This document shows, piece by piece, positions 10,671-24,200 of a DNA stretch of 60,000 bases. A model generated the notes under the pieces. The model saw nothing but the letters and a program-made list of their open reading frames with translations, was not told the DNA's origin and ran no database searches. Within the stretch, counting starts at the first letter, position 1, and each line of letters begins with the position of its first letter. The translations under genes were made by a program, and so were the position numbers. Source of the DNA: Strigamia acuminata (Eukaryota; Arthropoda; Chilopoda; Geophilomorpha; Linotaeniidae); contig OX442323.1 of assembly GCA_949358305.1 (NCBI GenBank), positions 7,628,001-7,688,000 of the forward strand. The letters are read 5' to 3'.

Positions 10671-13507
10671 ATGGATCCTCTCGGAGTCGTTTCTGAAGTA
10701 ATCGATATAAATACGCTCAAACGTTGGAACGATATCGCACATCCTGAGTTTGAAACAAAAGAGAACGACGACACGCGCCTCAAGAAAAATCCCTTCTCGT
10801 TCGACGAAAATATCAACAAAAAAGTCGTTTTGTGGTGAGAAAATTGAAAAATAAAATTTGAAAGAATAAATTTTTAATTTCCTTGTCAGGTACGGGGAAC
10901 TGGAGTCGCTCAACGCTCATGTCATAATCCACTCGACGAATGAAACGTTCAGCGATAAAAATGCGATTAGTGACGAAATATTTCGCAAGGCCGGACCCAA
11001 AATGCTCGAAGAACTTGTCCAGAATGTCCGAGGTTTAGAAAAAAATTAATTTAATTTAATTTAATTTAATTTAGTTTGTTTTCGTTGCAGTTTGTAAAAC
11101 GGGAGAAGTGAAATTAACCAAAGGTTACGATTTACCAGCACGATACGTCATCCACACAGTTGGGCCTAAATACAATGCCAAATATGTAACTGCTGCGCAA
11201 GGTGCATTGTACAGCTGCTACAGGAAGTCTTTAGAGCTTGCCAAGTATTGAGATTAATCGATTAAATTTAATTTATGTTTCAACTATTTTTTTTTTGTTT
11301 ATTTAGAGAACATAAACTGCAATCAATCGCATTCAGTGTCATCAATTCGCGGCGACGTGGATATCCTCCTAAAAGCGCTGCTCACATCGCTCTACGTAAT
11401 TAATTTAATTTAATTATTATTATTTTATCAATAAATTAATTTTATTTTCATTTTAAAGGAACTGTGCGTAGATTTTTAGAAAAATTTGACAACGCCTTCG
11501 ATGCTGTCATTTTTGTCGTCAAAGATAATGATATCGTAAGTTTGTTTGATTTTTTTTGATAAATTTGATAATGGAAAAATGTATTTTTGATTTGATTAGG
11601 GGATCTACGAACAGCTGATGCCGTTATACTTCCCGAGAAGTGAATCGGAAGAACGTTTTGTGCTTCCTCGTCTTCCAGAAGACATCGGCAATCGAGACGG
11701 CGAACCCATCAATCCCGATCGCCAAATACGCATCATCGACAATCCCCACCACAAAATCGGTGAGAAAGTGCTAAACTTCCCGACCCCCAACACACTATTT
11801 ACGATTTTTCCATTCCAAACGTTAAAAAAGGACAAAAATCTCCGTGGAAACGCAAACAAATCCGATTTTTGATTTCTCGCAGAGATATTTATCGATTTAA
11901 AACACTTAAGACACTTAAAATTAACTTTGCTATGTAAACATAATCCCACGAAGCCTCCTAGTGAGGAATTTTGTAATTAGACGAGTTAAGGCCAAGGACT
12001 AGTCCAATCGGCGGCGGTGGAAGTGAATGTTTGCATCACCTGTATGCACACAGTGAGAACAGAATATATTACACTTCACCGGAGTGGGCAGGTCGTCTTT
12101 TGTGTTTTTGAGTTCACAGATGATTGATAACAGAGATTGAACCTTTGTTTTTTTATCTAAAAACTTGTTCCCGCTGTTTGTATCGGTTTGTAAGCCCACA
12201 CCGGAACGTTGTGGTATTTTTAGACATCATCACATGTCATAATAGGTTTTGAATTTGACAAAAAAGTTTCCTCGTCACTCCCTAAAAACATGGACGGTAA
12301 GATTTTTACATAACTCGGTTTTAAGGACGTTAAAAGTGTGCGAAAAATTGTTCTAATCTCAAGAATGTCGATCGCGGATGAGATAACATGGAAAAATAAT
12401 TAAAAATTTTATTTTTTTTAATTTTTGGAAAAGGTATTGATGAAAGTTCGGATTTATTGGAGCCTTCGAACATCGGTAAAACCGAATTCGCCCGAATGAC
12501 GGTCGGAGTGGACCAGAAACGAGTCCGCGCCGGGTCGGTGCAAGAGGAAATGCTCACGTTAGAACTCCAAAGACAACACAAGTGAATTTAATCAAAAATG
12601 TTAATAATTTATTAATAATTTATTAATTTTAATTTTAAAAGGTACGAACGATTATTACGACGATCGAGAACTGAAGATTTGAGCGAAATTTCGGGGATCG
12701 GATGTCTTTACCAAAGCGGCTGTGATAGATTTGGGCGACCGGTCATCGTTTTCGTCGGAAAATGGTTCAAGTTCGCCGAAATAAACCTCGATAAGGTGAA
12801 ATAAATAGGAAATAAATATATACAAAGTGAATTTTTATTTTTTTAAAACATGCAGGCGTTGCTTTATCTCGTTTATCTCTTGGATTCCGTTGTAAAACAA
12901 GACTACATCATCGTTTATTTCCACACACTGACTACGAGCGAAAACCACCCGAGCATGGCATGGATCCGTGACGTGTACAGCAGTTTGGAATACAAGTGAC
13001 TTGCGCAACATCCTGGAAAAAAGAGACTTTTTATTGTGTTTACACGTGTTTATTTATTTTATTTTTTAACAAGGTATAAAAAGAATTTGAAGGCATTTTA
13101 CATCGTTCATCCAACATTTTGGACCAAAGTGAGTTGTAAAGCGCATTAGTGTCATCTAAATGAGGATTAACTCGTCGGCATTGATCCCATTAAGCCTTTT
13201 TACTTATTTTTCCTTGGTTTTTTATTTTATTCTTTTTTTGCAGTTGATGAGCTGGTGGTTCACCACATTCATGGCCCCTGGAATCAAGCACAAAGTGCAA
13301 AGTTTGGGCGGAATTGAATATTTATACGGTATCATGGATGCAAATCAACTTGAAATTCCTTGTTTCATAACGGAACACGATATGACAGTAAGATTTATCG
13401 GATTAAAATAAAAAATTAAGGATTTTTAATTTTTTTTTTAATTTTTAATGTAAAAAAAGGTGAATGGGATCCGTTACTATGCACCGCCACCTTCGGACGG
13501 CTTATAA
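10671..13507 (+). CDS. GDAP2: Ganglioside-induced differentiation-associated protein 2 homologue, macro + CRAL-TRIO (13 exons)
   Basis: Exons: 10671-10834, 10890-11032, 11091-11244, 11307-11395, 11459-11535, 11600-11759, 12246-12296, 12434-12581, 12642-12795, 12856-12995, 13074-13128, 13244-13387, 13460-13507. They sum to 1527 bases, 508 residues plus TAA, close to the usual length of about 500, with every junction in phase. Residues about 45-225 form a macro domain ([10 protein letters not shown], the [19 protein letters not shown] core, [23 protein letters not shown]). The C-terminal third is a CRAL-TRIO/Sec14-like fold ([46 protein letters not shown]). The 51-base exon 7 and exon 8 encode the linker. 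The macro domain of this family lacks strong hydrolase activity in known members and GDAP2 has been linked to stress and neuronal phenotypes; that is family knowledge, not visible here. The ATG chosen is the first one in frame after upstream stops. The longest intron (11760-12245) separates the two domains. Confidence 0.95.
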
Positions 13508-14076
13508 AGCGATAAGATTACGAGTGAAATTGAGTATTTAGCTCGGGTGCAGCGTGAAACGACCGAAATACCGATGTTTAATAGTTAATAGCAATAATGT
13601 TTGAATCGACGAGAGTTTAATTTAAATTTTTTAATGTCTAGTTTGGTGGGGATTCTTTTGCCAAGTCGCCTTAAACCGTTTTAGAATATTTTGGTATTGT
13701 CCGACAGATAAAATCATGTGTTTTAGAGAAGTAAAATAGCGTTAGATGGAGTTCTGGAAGCGGAACTTGAACTCGAAACATATCTAGTTGCACCGTCTTT
13801 CCCCGTTTTACATATCTGATGAGACGTCCACGATTTACGGACGTTTTTCTATTTAATAAAATAGTTTTTTTTTTTGTTTTTTTTGTTTTTTTACTCTTGA
13901 TGACAAAAACACACCATTTGCGTGATAACGTTATTGAATTTGGTAGGTTTTTTGGCTCTGTAGAGTACTTTTATCTTGCGAGAGCTGCTGTTATATTTAA
14001 AATTGTATGTATTTTAATTTCTGTTAATATATTTAGAACTGTTGCCAATGTAAAAATGTTGGAATTTAAACAGTCG

Positions 14077-14082
14077 AATAAA
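14077..14082 (+). terminator. Possible GDAP2 poly(A) signal
   Basis: AATAAA 570 bases after the GDAP2 stop. An alternative AATAAA occurs at about 13855. Either would give a 3' UTR of about 350-570 bases. Confidence 0.35.
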
Positions 14083-17000
14083 GATCAATTTTTTTATATA
14101 TTTATTTTTTATTTTTTATTTTTTATTTTTTTAAATGTTAAATGCAAACCAGTTTTATGGTTGGGGAATGTTTAAGGTTAGTATAATTTTAATTCCGTAA
14201 CAGTTCGAGTTGAAAAATTAGCCCAAGTTCAACGAGAAAAATTAACGTGTTCATGTTTGGGGAAAATAGTGTTAGTGGTTCGTTTTTACGACACTAGATG
14301 GCGACATTAATTATTGTAATGTTTTCGCCGTTGCATTGTAATGCGATTGTGAGGTTTATTATACAGGTGGACATAAAAATCCTTGTCGTTGGAGTTTTGG
14401 GAATGGAACAGGAAATTATTTAGTTATTTATTTCTCTCGGTTATGTAATGGATACGGGGAAACAGACAACAACGGTGTATCCTGCAATCAAGCTGGAGAC
14501 GGATCTTCACGAGTCACATAAAGTAACTACTTTTGTAATTCCCCATTGAAACGTTGACGAGGAATGACGTCATGCCATCTCAACATTTTAATGACCGCTC
14601 ATTTTCAAATTGATCTTCGGCTTATATTTTATTTTATATATTTTTTTTTCAACGTTTTAATTTTATTTTACCGAACCTGCGTCATGCGTGACGCGCTGGA
14701 TCGGTTTCTCTCGCCGAACGGCAAATATTAAATAAATAAAGAAAAAAGAAAAAAATATATCGATTCTGACAACGGCGCTTCTCATTCTGAATGAAAGTGT
14801 ACACACAACTGTAAATTCTAAACCCCGATAAAACGAAAATACCAAATGGATTTTTCCTTGCTCTTAAACTCGAATTTTTATCTCCACTTGACGTGTATTT
14901 TATTAATTAAGTGAAGGCAGATAAAATGTTTGCTCTTGACGTGAGATAACACTAAAAAACTTGCCCACACCTGTTGTTAATAATAAAATTTTAAAAAATA
15001 ATAAAAAAAATAATTATTTTTTATTTTTTTTATATTTTTTTGTTGGAAATTTAATAACCAGTTGTCTCAATCTCGATTTGATTTGAACGAAAAAATGAAT
15101 TTACGAGAAGGAAACGTTGTCAGATGTTTCAGTCGCAATTTTTCCTTCAACCCAGTCATTGGTTCATTCAACAGACGTCAAGCTTAACGGACGTTGCTTA
15201 GCAACCCTCAACGTGGTTGCAAAACGCGAATTTCTCTATTTTTATTTCTATATTTCAAAATTTTTATATACAAATTAAATCGATGCCGACGGATTCAAGT
15301 TCGGCGTAAGAAGTGAAATGCAGGAAAGCCTTTCTTCGGGGTGTTTTTTAACACATTTTTCTTTTCTTTTTCCTACAATGCTAAAACGCATCCATCACTT
15401 ATCGCGCTGTCATGGCAACACTTGTAAATAATTCACATTCCCAAGAGATATTTAAAAAAAAAATTATGTAATTTTTGTGCCAAATGTCAATAAACTTAGA
15501 ACAGCTGATGTTTTTTTTTTCTTCCTTGGTTTTAGACAAAACAAAAATTCTTTTGTCGTTTTATTTATTTATTTCGTCGATTTTTCCTCGTTTTATTGAT
15601 TTATTTCGTAATTCCCGTGTTTATATATTTCGTTTCTCGATTTTTATCACAAATTTCGCTCTCGTGACGCAGTTGATGACGTAGATGGACCGACGTCATG
15701 CGATGTGTTGAATGAAATTGCGTTGTAGTACTTTTCCCTTATCGACGTTAATAAATGATCGTGGCGAACGTTTTCCAAACACATGTACAAATTGACGCCA
15801 CATTTCTACACTTTAAATAAATATTTCAACAAAAAAAAACGTTAAAATAATTTTTATTTTTTATTTTTAGGCTAATTAAATTTAAATTTCATTTAAAAAA
15901 TAATAATAATTGTGTTTATTCTTTGGTTCATCAAATTGAAAGGTCGGATAAGACGTTTCCATATCAATCGATTGGCGTCGTGGGCGGCGGTTGTGCTGCG
16001 TGGGAGTCGCCGCGCGCGGGAGCTTTTCAGGCGGGAGATGAGCGCGCAATTACGGCATCGTTCTCTCGGCAATTGCGTGGGCGCCCAAACCACTGTTTTC
16101 ACCTCCGACCTTCAGTTTGTGTTTATCTCATCACGAGAATAAGTGAAAGATAAAAGAGAGATAAATAATGTTTTATTCTCTCAAACGAAACGTTGGGGTT
16201 GTCATGACGACGGTCGGATGTTGGGATTCGGGCCAACGACTGAGAGGAGAAAGGAGCTGAATGCATGCGACGAATGACGTCACAAGACGCCCCGTAGCCT
16301 TGCGGTACTCGTCCTATTTTTAGGAGGGTCTTGAAAGAATTTGGAGATCTATAAACGTCACAATAGGAAGAGACGAACCAAAAACGGGAGTTTGTTCGAT
16401 GCATGTGATTTAAGCGAGGAAAATCAAAGATATGCTAAGTTTAATGCAGGTAGGGATCTAAGATGGCGCCACGATCAGTGAGAAACCGTTTGTTTTTATT
16501 TGTTGTTTTAATTTATTTTTTGTTTGGGGCAAAACCTGTTCCGCCAGCTGATTACGGTTTCCCCTTATAGTAACGTGACCTTTGTTTGCAACGAGGTTTA
16601 TTTTTTATTTGCATACCGAAGAAAAGAAATTGGGAATTTAAAAAGAAATGGAAAAATGGCGTTAAATCATGCGCGCAAATGTGGAATTAAAATTTGAAAT
16701 TTATTTTTATTTTTCGTCACGTGTCGTCGCTGCTAAATTTTATTATTGTCATCCGCGAATGAATTTTCGTCGCTGATTTATTCTTAGCGCATTGAGATTA
16801 GAAAGAGAATTAGAAAAAGGTAAACCAGTGGCCGTTTCACGCGGTCAGCACGTGACCACCAAGTTTGTTTGGTGTTTTCTATATCTCGCGGCGAAGAAAA
16901 ATAATATTTATGAGTTTGAGGGAAATAAAAAAATTTTTAAAAAAAATGGCCGCGCGTGTGAAAGTAGGACTCGGTCTGTTTAATATGCTCGACACGGCGC

Positions 17001-17430
17001 TCGATCTTAGGAAAGAAAGAGAAATTCAAAATGTTTAAAAATGGCGTTTATAAAATAAAATTTTAAATTTAAAAAATATATATATATTTAATTTTTTTTT
17101 ATAAATTCTTTTTGGAATTATTTTAAATTGATCGAATTCATCAATTTCGGGCTCATTGTCCCCGGAATTTGTTCGTAATTTGTTCCAAATTTAATTACAA
17201 GTTGGTTTTAGTTTTATGTTTGGAAAATGAATGCGTGATGTCAGTCGTTGCCGTTGCCAAGCAACCACGGCGCGACCCAATCACGATCGAGACACCGCAA
17301 AGAGCATTTCTTCCCCATAACACCCCGCCGCCGAAAAATAATCCCTCCGTATCAACCCCGCCGATATCGAACCACCCCCACCCCCAACTCCTAACGACCC
17401 CCACAAACAAACCAAAACCAACCAACAAAA
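14083..17430. other. Intergenic, TENT5 upstream region
   Basis: No supported gene. The stretch is mostly AT-rich, with moderately GC-rich islets at about 15960-16090 and 16240-16400. ORFs there have no recognisable domain and overlap on both strands. The right end grades into the C/A-rich TENT5 promoter region. Confidence 0.5.
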
Positions 17431-17457
17431 CCCACCCACAAAAACCCCCAAAACCCC
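17431..17457 (-). promoter_or_regulatory. G-quadruplex-capable tract upstream of TENT5
   Basis: On the minus strand this reads GGGGTTTTGGGGG, TTTTTGT, GGGTGGG: four G-runs of at least three with loops of 4, 7 and 1 bases, fitting the canonical quadruplex pattern. A second G-rich cluster (minus strand of about 17369-17402) lies just upstream. The + strand here is nearly pure C/A over 150 bases, a striking strand asymmetry about 310 bases before the TENT5 start. Confidence 0.55.
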
Positions 17458-17763
17458 AAGTCCAAAAAAAACCAGATGGCGGCGAACACCCGCGCAAGGA
17501 TACAACGAACGAGGCCATTTAGGCCGACGGAAAGCGAAAAGCAAACAGAGAAAGGGATACGGTAGAAACGAGCCAGGTCGGTCGCGAGAGTCGGTCGTAT
17601 AGAAAAGCGCCGCAAAACCAAAAGCTAACACCTCGCCCGCAGAAAATTCGCACTCCAGACGTTTCTTTTCTCTCTTGAACAGTGCGGCAAGGTGCAGATC
17701 GCCCCCGAGACGGCCAAGGAGACGTCTAACGAGAGCAGTCGGGGATTTTCCGGGCGCCGGAGC

Positions 17764-18993
17764 ATGGAACGTATGTTGGACTCCGCAGTGCCGTCGTCGC
17801 GCCGCTACGCCGTGCTCAGCTACGAGCAAGTGCGGCGGCTGGACAGCGTGATGGAAGAAGTAGTTCCGATCCACGGTCGCGGCAACTTCCCGACGCTGGA
17901 AATCAAACTGAAGGAGCTGGTCGGCGTGGTGCGATCGAAGCTGGAGGACGACTCGGTGTCGGTGCGCGACATTCGACTGAACGGCGGCGCGGCGTCGCAC
18001 ACGCTGACGGAGAGCGGCGAGCAGGCGTCGTACAACGACCTCGACTTGATCTTCGCCGTGGATTTATCGTCGCCCCGCAGCTGCGACCGCGTCAAGGCGG
18101 CCGTGCTCGACTCGCTGCTCGACTTCCTTCCCGAAGGGGTGAGTAAGAAACGCATTTCCAGCTGCAGCCTCAAGGAGGCGTACGTGCACAAAATGGTGAA
18201 AGTGACGGGCGAGACGGACCGCTGGAGCCTCATCTCGCTGAGCAACAACAGGGGACGCAACGTGGAGCTCAAGTTCGTGGACACGATGCGGCGACAGTTC
18301 GAGTTCAGCGTCGACTCGTTCCAGATCATCTTGGACTCGTTGCTCCTCTTCTACGACTGCGCAGAGATGCCAATGTCGGAGAGTTTCTACCCGACGGTCG
18401 TCGGCGAGAGCGTCTACGGCGACTTCACGGAGGCGCAGTCGCACCTGCACCGCAAGCTGATCGCCACGCGCAACCCGGAGGAGATCCGCGGCGGAGGACT
18501 GCTGAAATATTGCAACCTGTTGGTGCGCGGATACAAGCCGGCCACGCCCGACAAGATTAAGACGCTCGAACGATACATGTGCTCGCGATTCTTCATCGAT
18601 TTCAGTGATTTGAATCAGCAGCAGTCGAAATTGGAGAATTATTTGACCAACCACTTCGCGGACGAGGACCATTTGATGTACGAGTATTTGATGATTCTGC
18701 ACCGGGTCGTGGACGAGTCGACCGTGTGTCTGATGGGCCACGAGAGGAGACAGACGCTCAACTTGATCGAGGAGCTGGCGTGTCAGATCTACTTTCAGGA
18801 GCAGCAGAAGCTGTTGATTAAGCATCATCACATGCAGCAGTTTGATTTGCACGTGCAGCCGAATGCTCAGGCGCCTGCGCAGGGACAGTATCTGTATAAT
18901 GGCTACTTCTACGCGCAGTACGTGCCGGCGCAACCGGCCGCGCCGCCGAACGCGTACCACACCTGTACGTGTAAATGGATGCCGTGCGCATGA
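17764..18993 (+). CDS. TENT5: Terminal nucleotidyltransferase 5 (FAM46) homologue
   Basis: A single open exon of 409 residues plus TGA, within the usual TENT5 range (about 390-440). The family comprises metazoan non-canonical poly(A) polymerases that extend mRNA tails. The conserved N-terminal core [10 protein letters not shown] is at residues 37-46, the nucleotide-binding stretch LNGGAASH at 72-79, and the catalytic acidic pair in NDLDLIF at D92 and D94. [36 protein letters not shown] and [17 protein letters not shown] follow in family order. The tail is Gln/Tyr/Pro-rich and ends WMPCA, matching the family C-terminus. I chose ATG 17764; ATG 17773 is possible, as is an upstream coding exon joined at TTGAACAG|TGCGG (17682/17683), because the frame stays open back to there. 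The gene is far more GC-rich, with strong third-position bias, than its flanks, and shows no damage. Confidence 0.95.
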   Translation: MERMLDSAVPSSRRYAVLSYEQVRRLDSVMEEVVPIHGRGNFPTLEIKLKELVGVVRSKLEDDSVSVRDIRLNGGAASHTLTESGEQASYNDLDLIFAVDLSSPRSCDRVKAAVLDSLLDFLPEGVSKKRISSCSLKEAYVHKMVKVTGETDRWSLISLSNNRGRNVELKFVDTMRRQFEFSVDSFQIILDSLLLFYDCAEMPMSESFYPTVVGESVYGDFTEAQSHLHRKLIATRNPEEIRGGGLLKYCNLLVRGYKPATPDKIKTLERYMCSRFFIDFSDLNQQQSKLENYLTNHFADEDHLMYEYLMILHRVVDESTVCLMGHERRQTLNLIEELACQIYFQEQQKLLIKHHHMQQFDLHVQPNAQAPAQGQYLYNGYFYAQYVPAQPAAPPNAYHTCTCKWMPCA

Positions 18994-21156
18994 AAAATTA
19001 CACCTCAACTCCCTTTTTTCCTGTGATACAATATCAAGATTGGAGATGTAACGTCAAAAGATTGATTCGTTTGTTTAGAAACCCAAATATGAGTTTTCCA
19101 AATCTGTTTATGGACCAAAGTTATTGATTGATTGATTGATTTTGATTTTTTTTGCTCTGGAACTTTGAGACCCAGTAATTTGTTTCGGGTAATGGCGCTT
19201 GCGCGTTAGTTTATGAGCATTTTTGGATTTTAATATTTTTTTTTTTTTTTTGGGATTTTATTATTGATTGTATTTTTTTTTTTCTAATTACGTCTGGTTT
19301 TTTTTGGGGGGGGGGATTTGGAAATGAGAGGAAAAAAAAATTATATGAAATTATTATTATTATTATTATGAAAGAAATTGGCGAGAAAACGTTATTTGTG
19401 CTTAATTTTACGTCTAGTCAATTTTTCCGATGGAATTTGCCAATTTTTTTTTTTAAAAGGATTTTCTGCTTAATTTTGTGGTTGACACAAATTAATTAAT
19501 TTTTTTCTTTTTTTTCGTTTTTTAAAATATTTTTTTTGTGTGTTTGTGTATGCGTTTCATTCGAGTAACTAATAATAAGAGATAGAATTAATCATAATAT
19601 CATTTATGTTTAAATGAATAGATATTAAAATTTCTTAATGAATCCTCAGATTTAATTTGATTTAAAAATTAAATATTATAATAATAAATGATTTTTTCGG
19701 TTATTTTGGGAATTTTGTCGAGGGTGATGAAAAAAATTGATTTTTTTGTGTTTTTGTAGGAAATTTTTACTTAAAAATTGATTTTTTGGTTTTTTTGTTT
19801 TTTTTACTTAACAACCAGAAGTTGTTTAAATTTATTTTATATTTTTCTCGATTTTTCTGTTTCGTTTTCATGCAAATTAGCTCGTGGAAATGAAACTTAA
19901 CCATGTTGTAACTTCATAAATGGGTATGGTATTTCTATGGATATTTGTGCAAATATTTAAAACAAAACATAAAAAAAAAAGATTTAACATTTAAATCAAA
20001 GTAATGTATTATAATATTTAAAAAAAAAAATACAAATAATAATAATAATTTTAAAAGAAAAAATGTAAAAAGTTATAAAAAAAAACAAATATTTCATGTG
20101 CTACTCTATGTAGACTCGCACTTTTTTTTCTAAAATGTTTATTTTTCTGATTTATTAGTATTATTTAATAAAAAAAATTATGATCTTTATTACATCTCTT
20201 TTTTTTATTATTTAACAATAAAAATGTGATAACACATATAGGAAAAAACAGGTGGGAAAGGTTGGTTTTTTGAGATTAGATGACGTCATATTTTCCTCGC
20301 AACTGTTTTTTAATTTCTGCGGTAGTGAATAGCAATGGCGACCGTTTTGAGTGCAGTTTGATTTTCTTCTTTGCAAATATACTGATAACTATCAAGGTCA
20401 GAAATTTTAAACTTTAGATTATTGTTATTATTGTTATTAATGTGATTTTTTTTACATTTTTGTTGGCTTTTTAAATTTTTTTTTTTTGGTCGCTGCCAAG
20501 CAGGTTTAAGAAGTAGGAGGTAATGGCTACGTGCCAAAAAGTTGACCTTGTTCAATTTGTTTTCCGGATTAATTTCCACTGCGTGCATGAAAATGATAAA
20601 AGACGATTGAATTAAGGCGGTGTCCGTCTAATCAACACATTTTTAATTCGAATTCAAATCCCTAAAGAAAGTAAAAATAAATATTTTTGAAAATCGCAAG
20701 GGCGCCATTTTGCATCCTTTCTGTTAAAATCCACTGCTAATTGTAATTAAGGTGAATTGGAAAGTTCAATTCACCTTTTTTTTTTTAGAAGCTGGGTATC
20801 CTTGAATTAAAATTCATAAAAAATTTTTTCTAAAAAAAAATTGAAATATTTTCACTTTTGATATTGTGTTTAATATTTTTATTTCTTTATTTGTCGAATT
20901 TTAATGGGAAAAAAAATGGAGGACTTAAATTCTTGGATGCTTTACGCATCAAGATCCTCGTTTAGCTGACCTCAATAATGTTTCACTTTTGAAATTCCGA
21001 AACCGAAAGCTAAGGAATGTTTATAGCACTTCACTGCTGTGCAGCGACTAATAAAAATGACATAAAAATTGATAATATTTGTATAGATTTTACAATATTG
21101 TCCGCTTATTGAGGCAAATACGAATTGTGGGGATTTTTAATGGATAATGTCGACGT
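18994..21156. other. TENT5 3' flank, AT-rich
   Basis: Very AT-rich, with several AATAAA-type words, runs of T, and TTATTA microsatellite (about 19352-19370). It probably includes a long 3' UTR; I cannot choose a poly(A) site. No other gene seen. Confidence 0.5.
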
Positions 21157-21162
21157 TTGGGG

Positions 21163-21256
21163 ACGAAAAATGCGAAATTTCGGGCTAAAAATGCGAAATT
21201 TCGGGCAAAAATGCGAAATTTCGGGCAAAAATGCGAAATTTCGGGCAAAAATTTCG
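21163..21256. repeat. Short 20-bp tandem repeat
   Basis: Four to five copies of AAAAATGCGAAATTTCGGGC. The unit contains the near-palindrome GAAATTTC. Confidence 0.85.
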
Positions 21257-24200
21257 AAGTTTTTGCGCCGCCGCTTATGAATAATTTATTAATGTTTAAT
21301 AAATGTCCAATTGGTCAAAGTACCGTACCATTAATCAAATGTCCAATACTTAAATGTTACTTAATATAACCAAAAAAAAAATACAAATACAAATTTTGTT
21401 AGAAATTCAAGGTTTTTTTTTTAACTGAAGCGCCGTTAAAAAATAAAAATTTAAAATATTTTTTTATTTTCTGGGAAATATAAATATTGCGGGTCCAATT
21501 TTGTTTTTTGTGTATTTGAAAAGTGTATATCTATCATTGTAGCATTTCTCTTGATATTTTATAATGTATTATATAATTCTATGGCTGTTAAATGGGATCA
21601 AATTGGAAAAAAAAATTTAAAAAAATGTGAATTTTTTGAATCTCGTTTTCATTTTAATAATGTAAATAAATGAGAAAAAAAAAATTATAAAAATTAAAAA
21701 AATTTAAAAAAAAATTAAAAATTCTATGCAAAATATTTAAAAAATTTATTTTATTTTTTTTTGCAAAATTGAAAGAAAAGAAAAAGAAAAAAAAAATCTA
21801 GAAAAATGTTAATTCAAAGAAAAAATGGATGATGGAATTGTAAGATGTAAAATTCGCCATCCCTGCTCATTTGTGAATAAAATTGAGTGCAATAGAGAAA
21901 TAAAAAGGAAATTTCTTGACCAAAAAAAGTTTATTTATTTAATTTAATTGCATTCACACATTTATATATTTTTTTTATATATATAGTGGGTATTTGGCAA
22001 TGAAATGATTACTTTCACAGTCAAGGTTAGCGCCAAGGTTGAATTGGCGCCATCAGGGCCTCGATTTCCTGGGCACCCCTGCAGAAACATGTTTTTCCGG
22101 ACCCACCTTTCACTGCCCCCCCTTCCCTCCCTATTTTTAATATTTAAAAAAAAAATTATAAATTTTTTTATTTTTATTTTTATTTTTTCAAAATTGGAAT
22201 TTTATTAATCGTAAAACAAAGTGGAGTTTGAACATTCAAATATTATTCGATATCAGAAGGTTAATGTCGAAAACGAAGTACCGTAATTTAATCACGATGA
22301 GATATTTATAGTAATTTTATTACTGGAAATAAAATGACCTCTTTTATTTACTCGTTAATGGATTTGCAATGTAATGGAAGTGATATTCGCTCGAGGAAGA
22401 CGTCTGGATTCGTTCTACCTATAGGAATCGCGCCGGGTTGTGGCCGCATTCGCAACTAACGTAAGTAATTCCCTTATAAACTCTATCTGTTTATTATCTC
22501 TATCATCTGTTTTAATTAAAATGCGAGATATTGGTTTAAAACAAGCTTTAATTTCCGCACCCGACCGTTTACATAACATCTTTAAATTTGCTCTCTTAAT
22601 TTAGCCTTCTGTCAACAGGACAATACCCATAAATTGACAGTCATCTTATTGTTACAGCCAGCCCGATGCCCCAGCTTGTAATTTGGTCATCGCTCGCCAC
22701 AGACCGATTCATTGTGACATAGCTTCACATGTATTTGTATCGATAAATAAATTTACCTTTGATACAGAAACTTGAATGTGTGCCAAGAGAGCGAGCAAAA
22801 AGTGCTTTTCGTTTACTGCTCTGACGATGAATGAAATTGCAGTTTCAACTCCTTGTTTTATGTAATTTGAAATTTCGTATTAATTTCTTGCCAAATGAGA
22901 TGAAGGCCTGTTAAATAAGCGCCGTAATCTGCGTAAATCTCAATTTAAACATCGGGCTTGACTGAAATGATGGCATTTTTAATTTTTTAAAAATAAATAT
23001 TTATTTCCATCAGCTTTAACGTTCTTCTAGAAAGCTCTTGGCGTTGCCATGGAAACAGGCACCGCGTAGCCCGTATTAAAGAGTGTGTGGCTCTTCCTTA
23101 ACAACAACTGGACTGGAATGATTAGTGCTGCAGATGGTGGGAACACCTGTGGAAATCTAAACCTACAACTGTGAATGAATGCTAATATGTTCCGCGATGA
23201 CATCCTCATTACAATCGACCATTAAAAACATTACATTCACTCGTTTATCCGATTGCGCACTCGAATACTATAAAAATAAAATCAAACAGATCGCTGCCAC
23301 ACCCTCACGCACCTTGCGGTGGATCGATAAACTCGTCCCCTAACATATGCTGTGTATTTCCGCGTGTTTTATTTTTGCTTTATACGCGGAGGAAAAAATA
23401 GAAAAAAATTAAGATATTAGAGGATTCTATAATTTTGATTATTTTTATTAATTGATCGAAGAGATCTTTAAAGTCGTGGTCAAAATTTTGTTTTTCGGCC
23501 ACCGGAGCGTCGTCTTCAAGGCCGATCAATGCGCCATGGCGTCGCTCGGTCTGACCGAAGAAAATTCGTCGGCTTCACCGTGTCTCGTTTTTCGGTCGTA
23601 GTGGTCGTCTCAGTGCTGGAATTTTCCCTTTTTTCACATCGACTTTTAATTCCCAGGCGGGGAAACCGAATTTCTCTAATAAAACAATCGTTTGAGTGAG
23701 TTTTACTTGATTAAGGTTTTTTAAAAAAAAAAAATTTAGGCCTAATTTGAAAATGTTAAAATTTCTTAATTTTTGATTTTAGGAACACGTTGGGCGATAA
23801 TTTGAGAATTGTGTAGACGAGGCCGATAGCTGACCGCATTTCTCCTTCAGAAAGGACGTTTATTCTAGATGGATGTTGCCACCAGGTGAACATCCTCTTG
23901 TTGCCCACTCGATGAACTGAAGCGATTACATTTATTTCATCTACGGTCGAAGGTGATGCAATTTATACTAAATATTCGGCTCCCCGCTGCGATATAAACA
24001 TCCCCGAGGATGATGTACCGTTAATTACGTGTGTCCAATATCAAAAAACCAGAAAAAAAATCCACATAAATTAAATTATCTAAACATAAACACAAAACTA
24101 CGTTTCAGCGCTGGTAAGACGTGGTTTTTGATGACCTTCGCTAAATCTTTAATGCACATTTGATAAAAAAAATAAAAAAAAATCCAACGAAACATTATTT

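Noticed and set aside
18064-19008. 314-codon ORF antisense to TENT5
   Set aside because: Shadow of the GC-biased TENT5 coding exon; arginine/leucine-rich with no domain.
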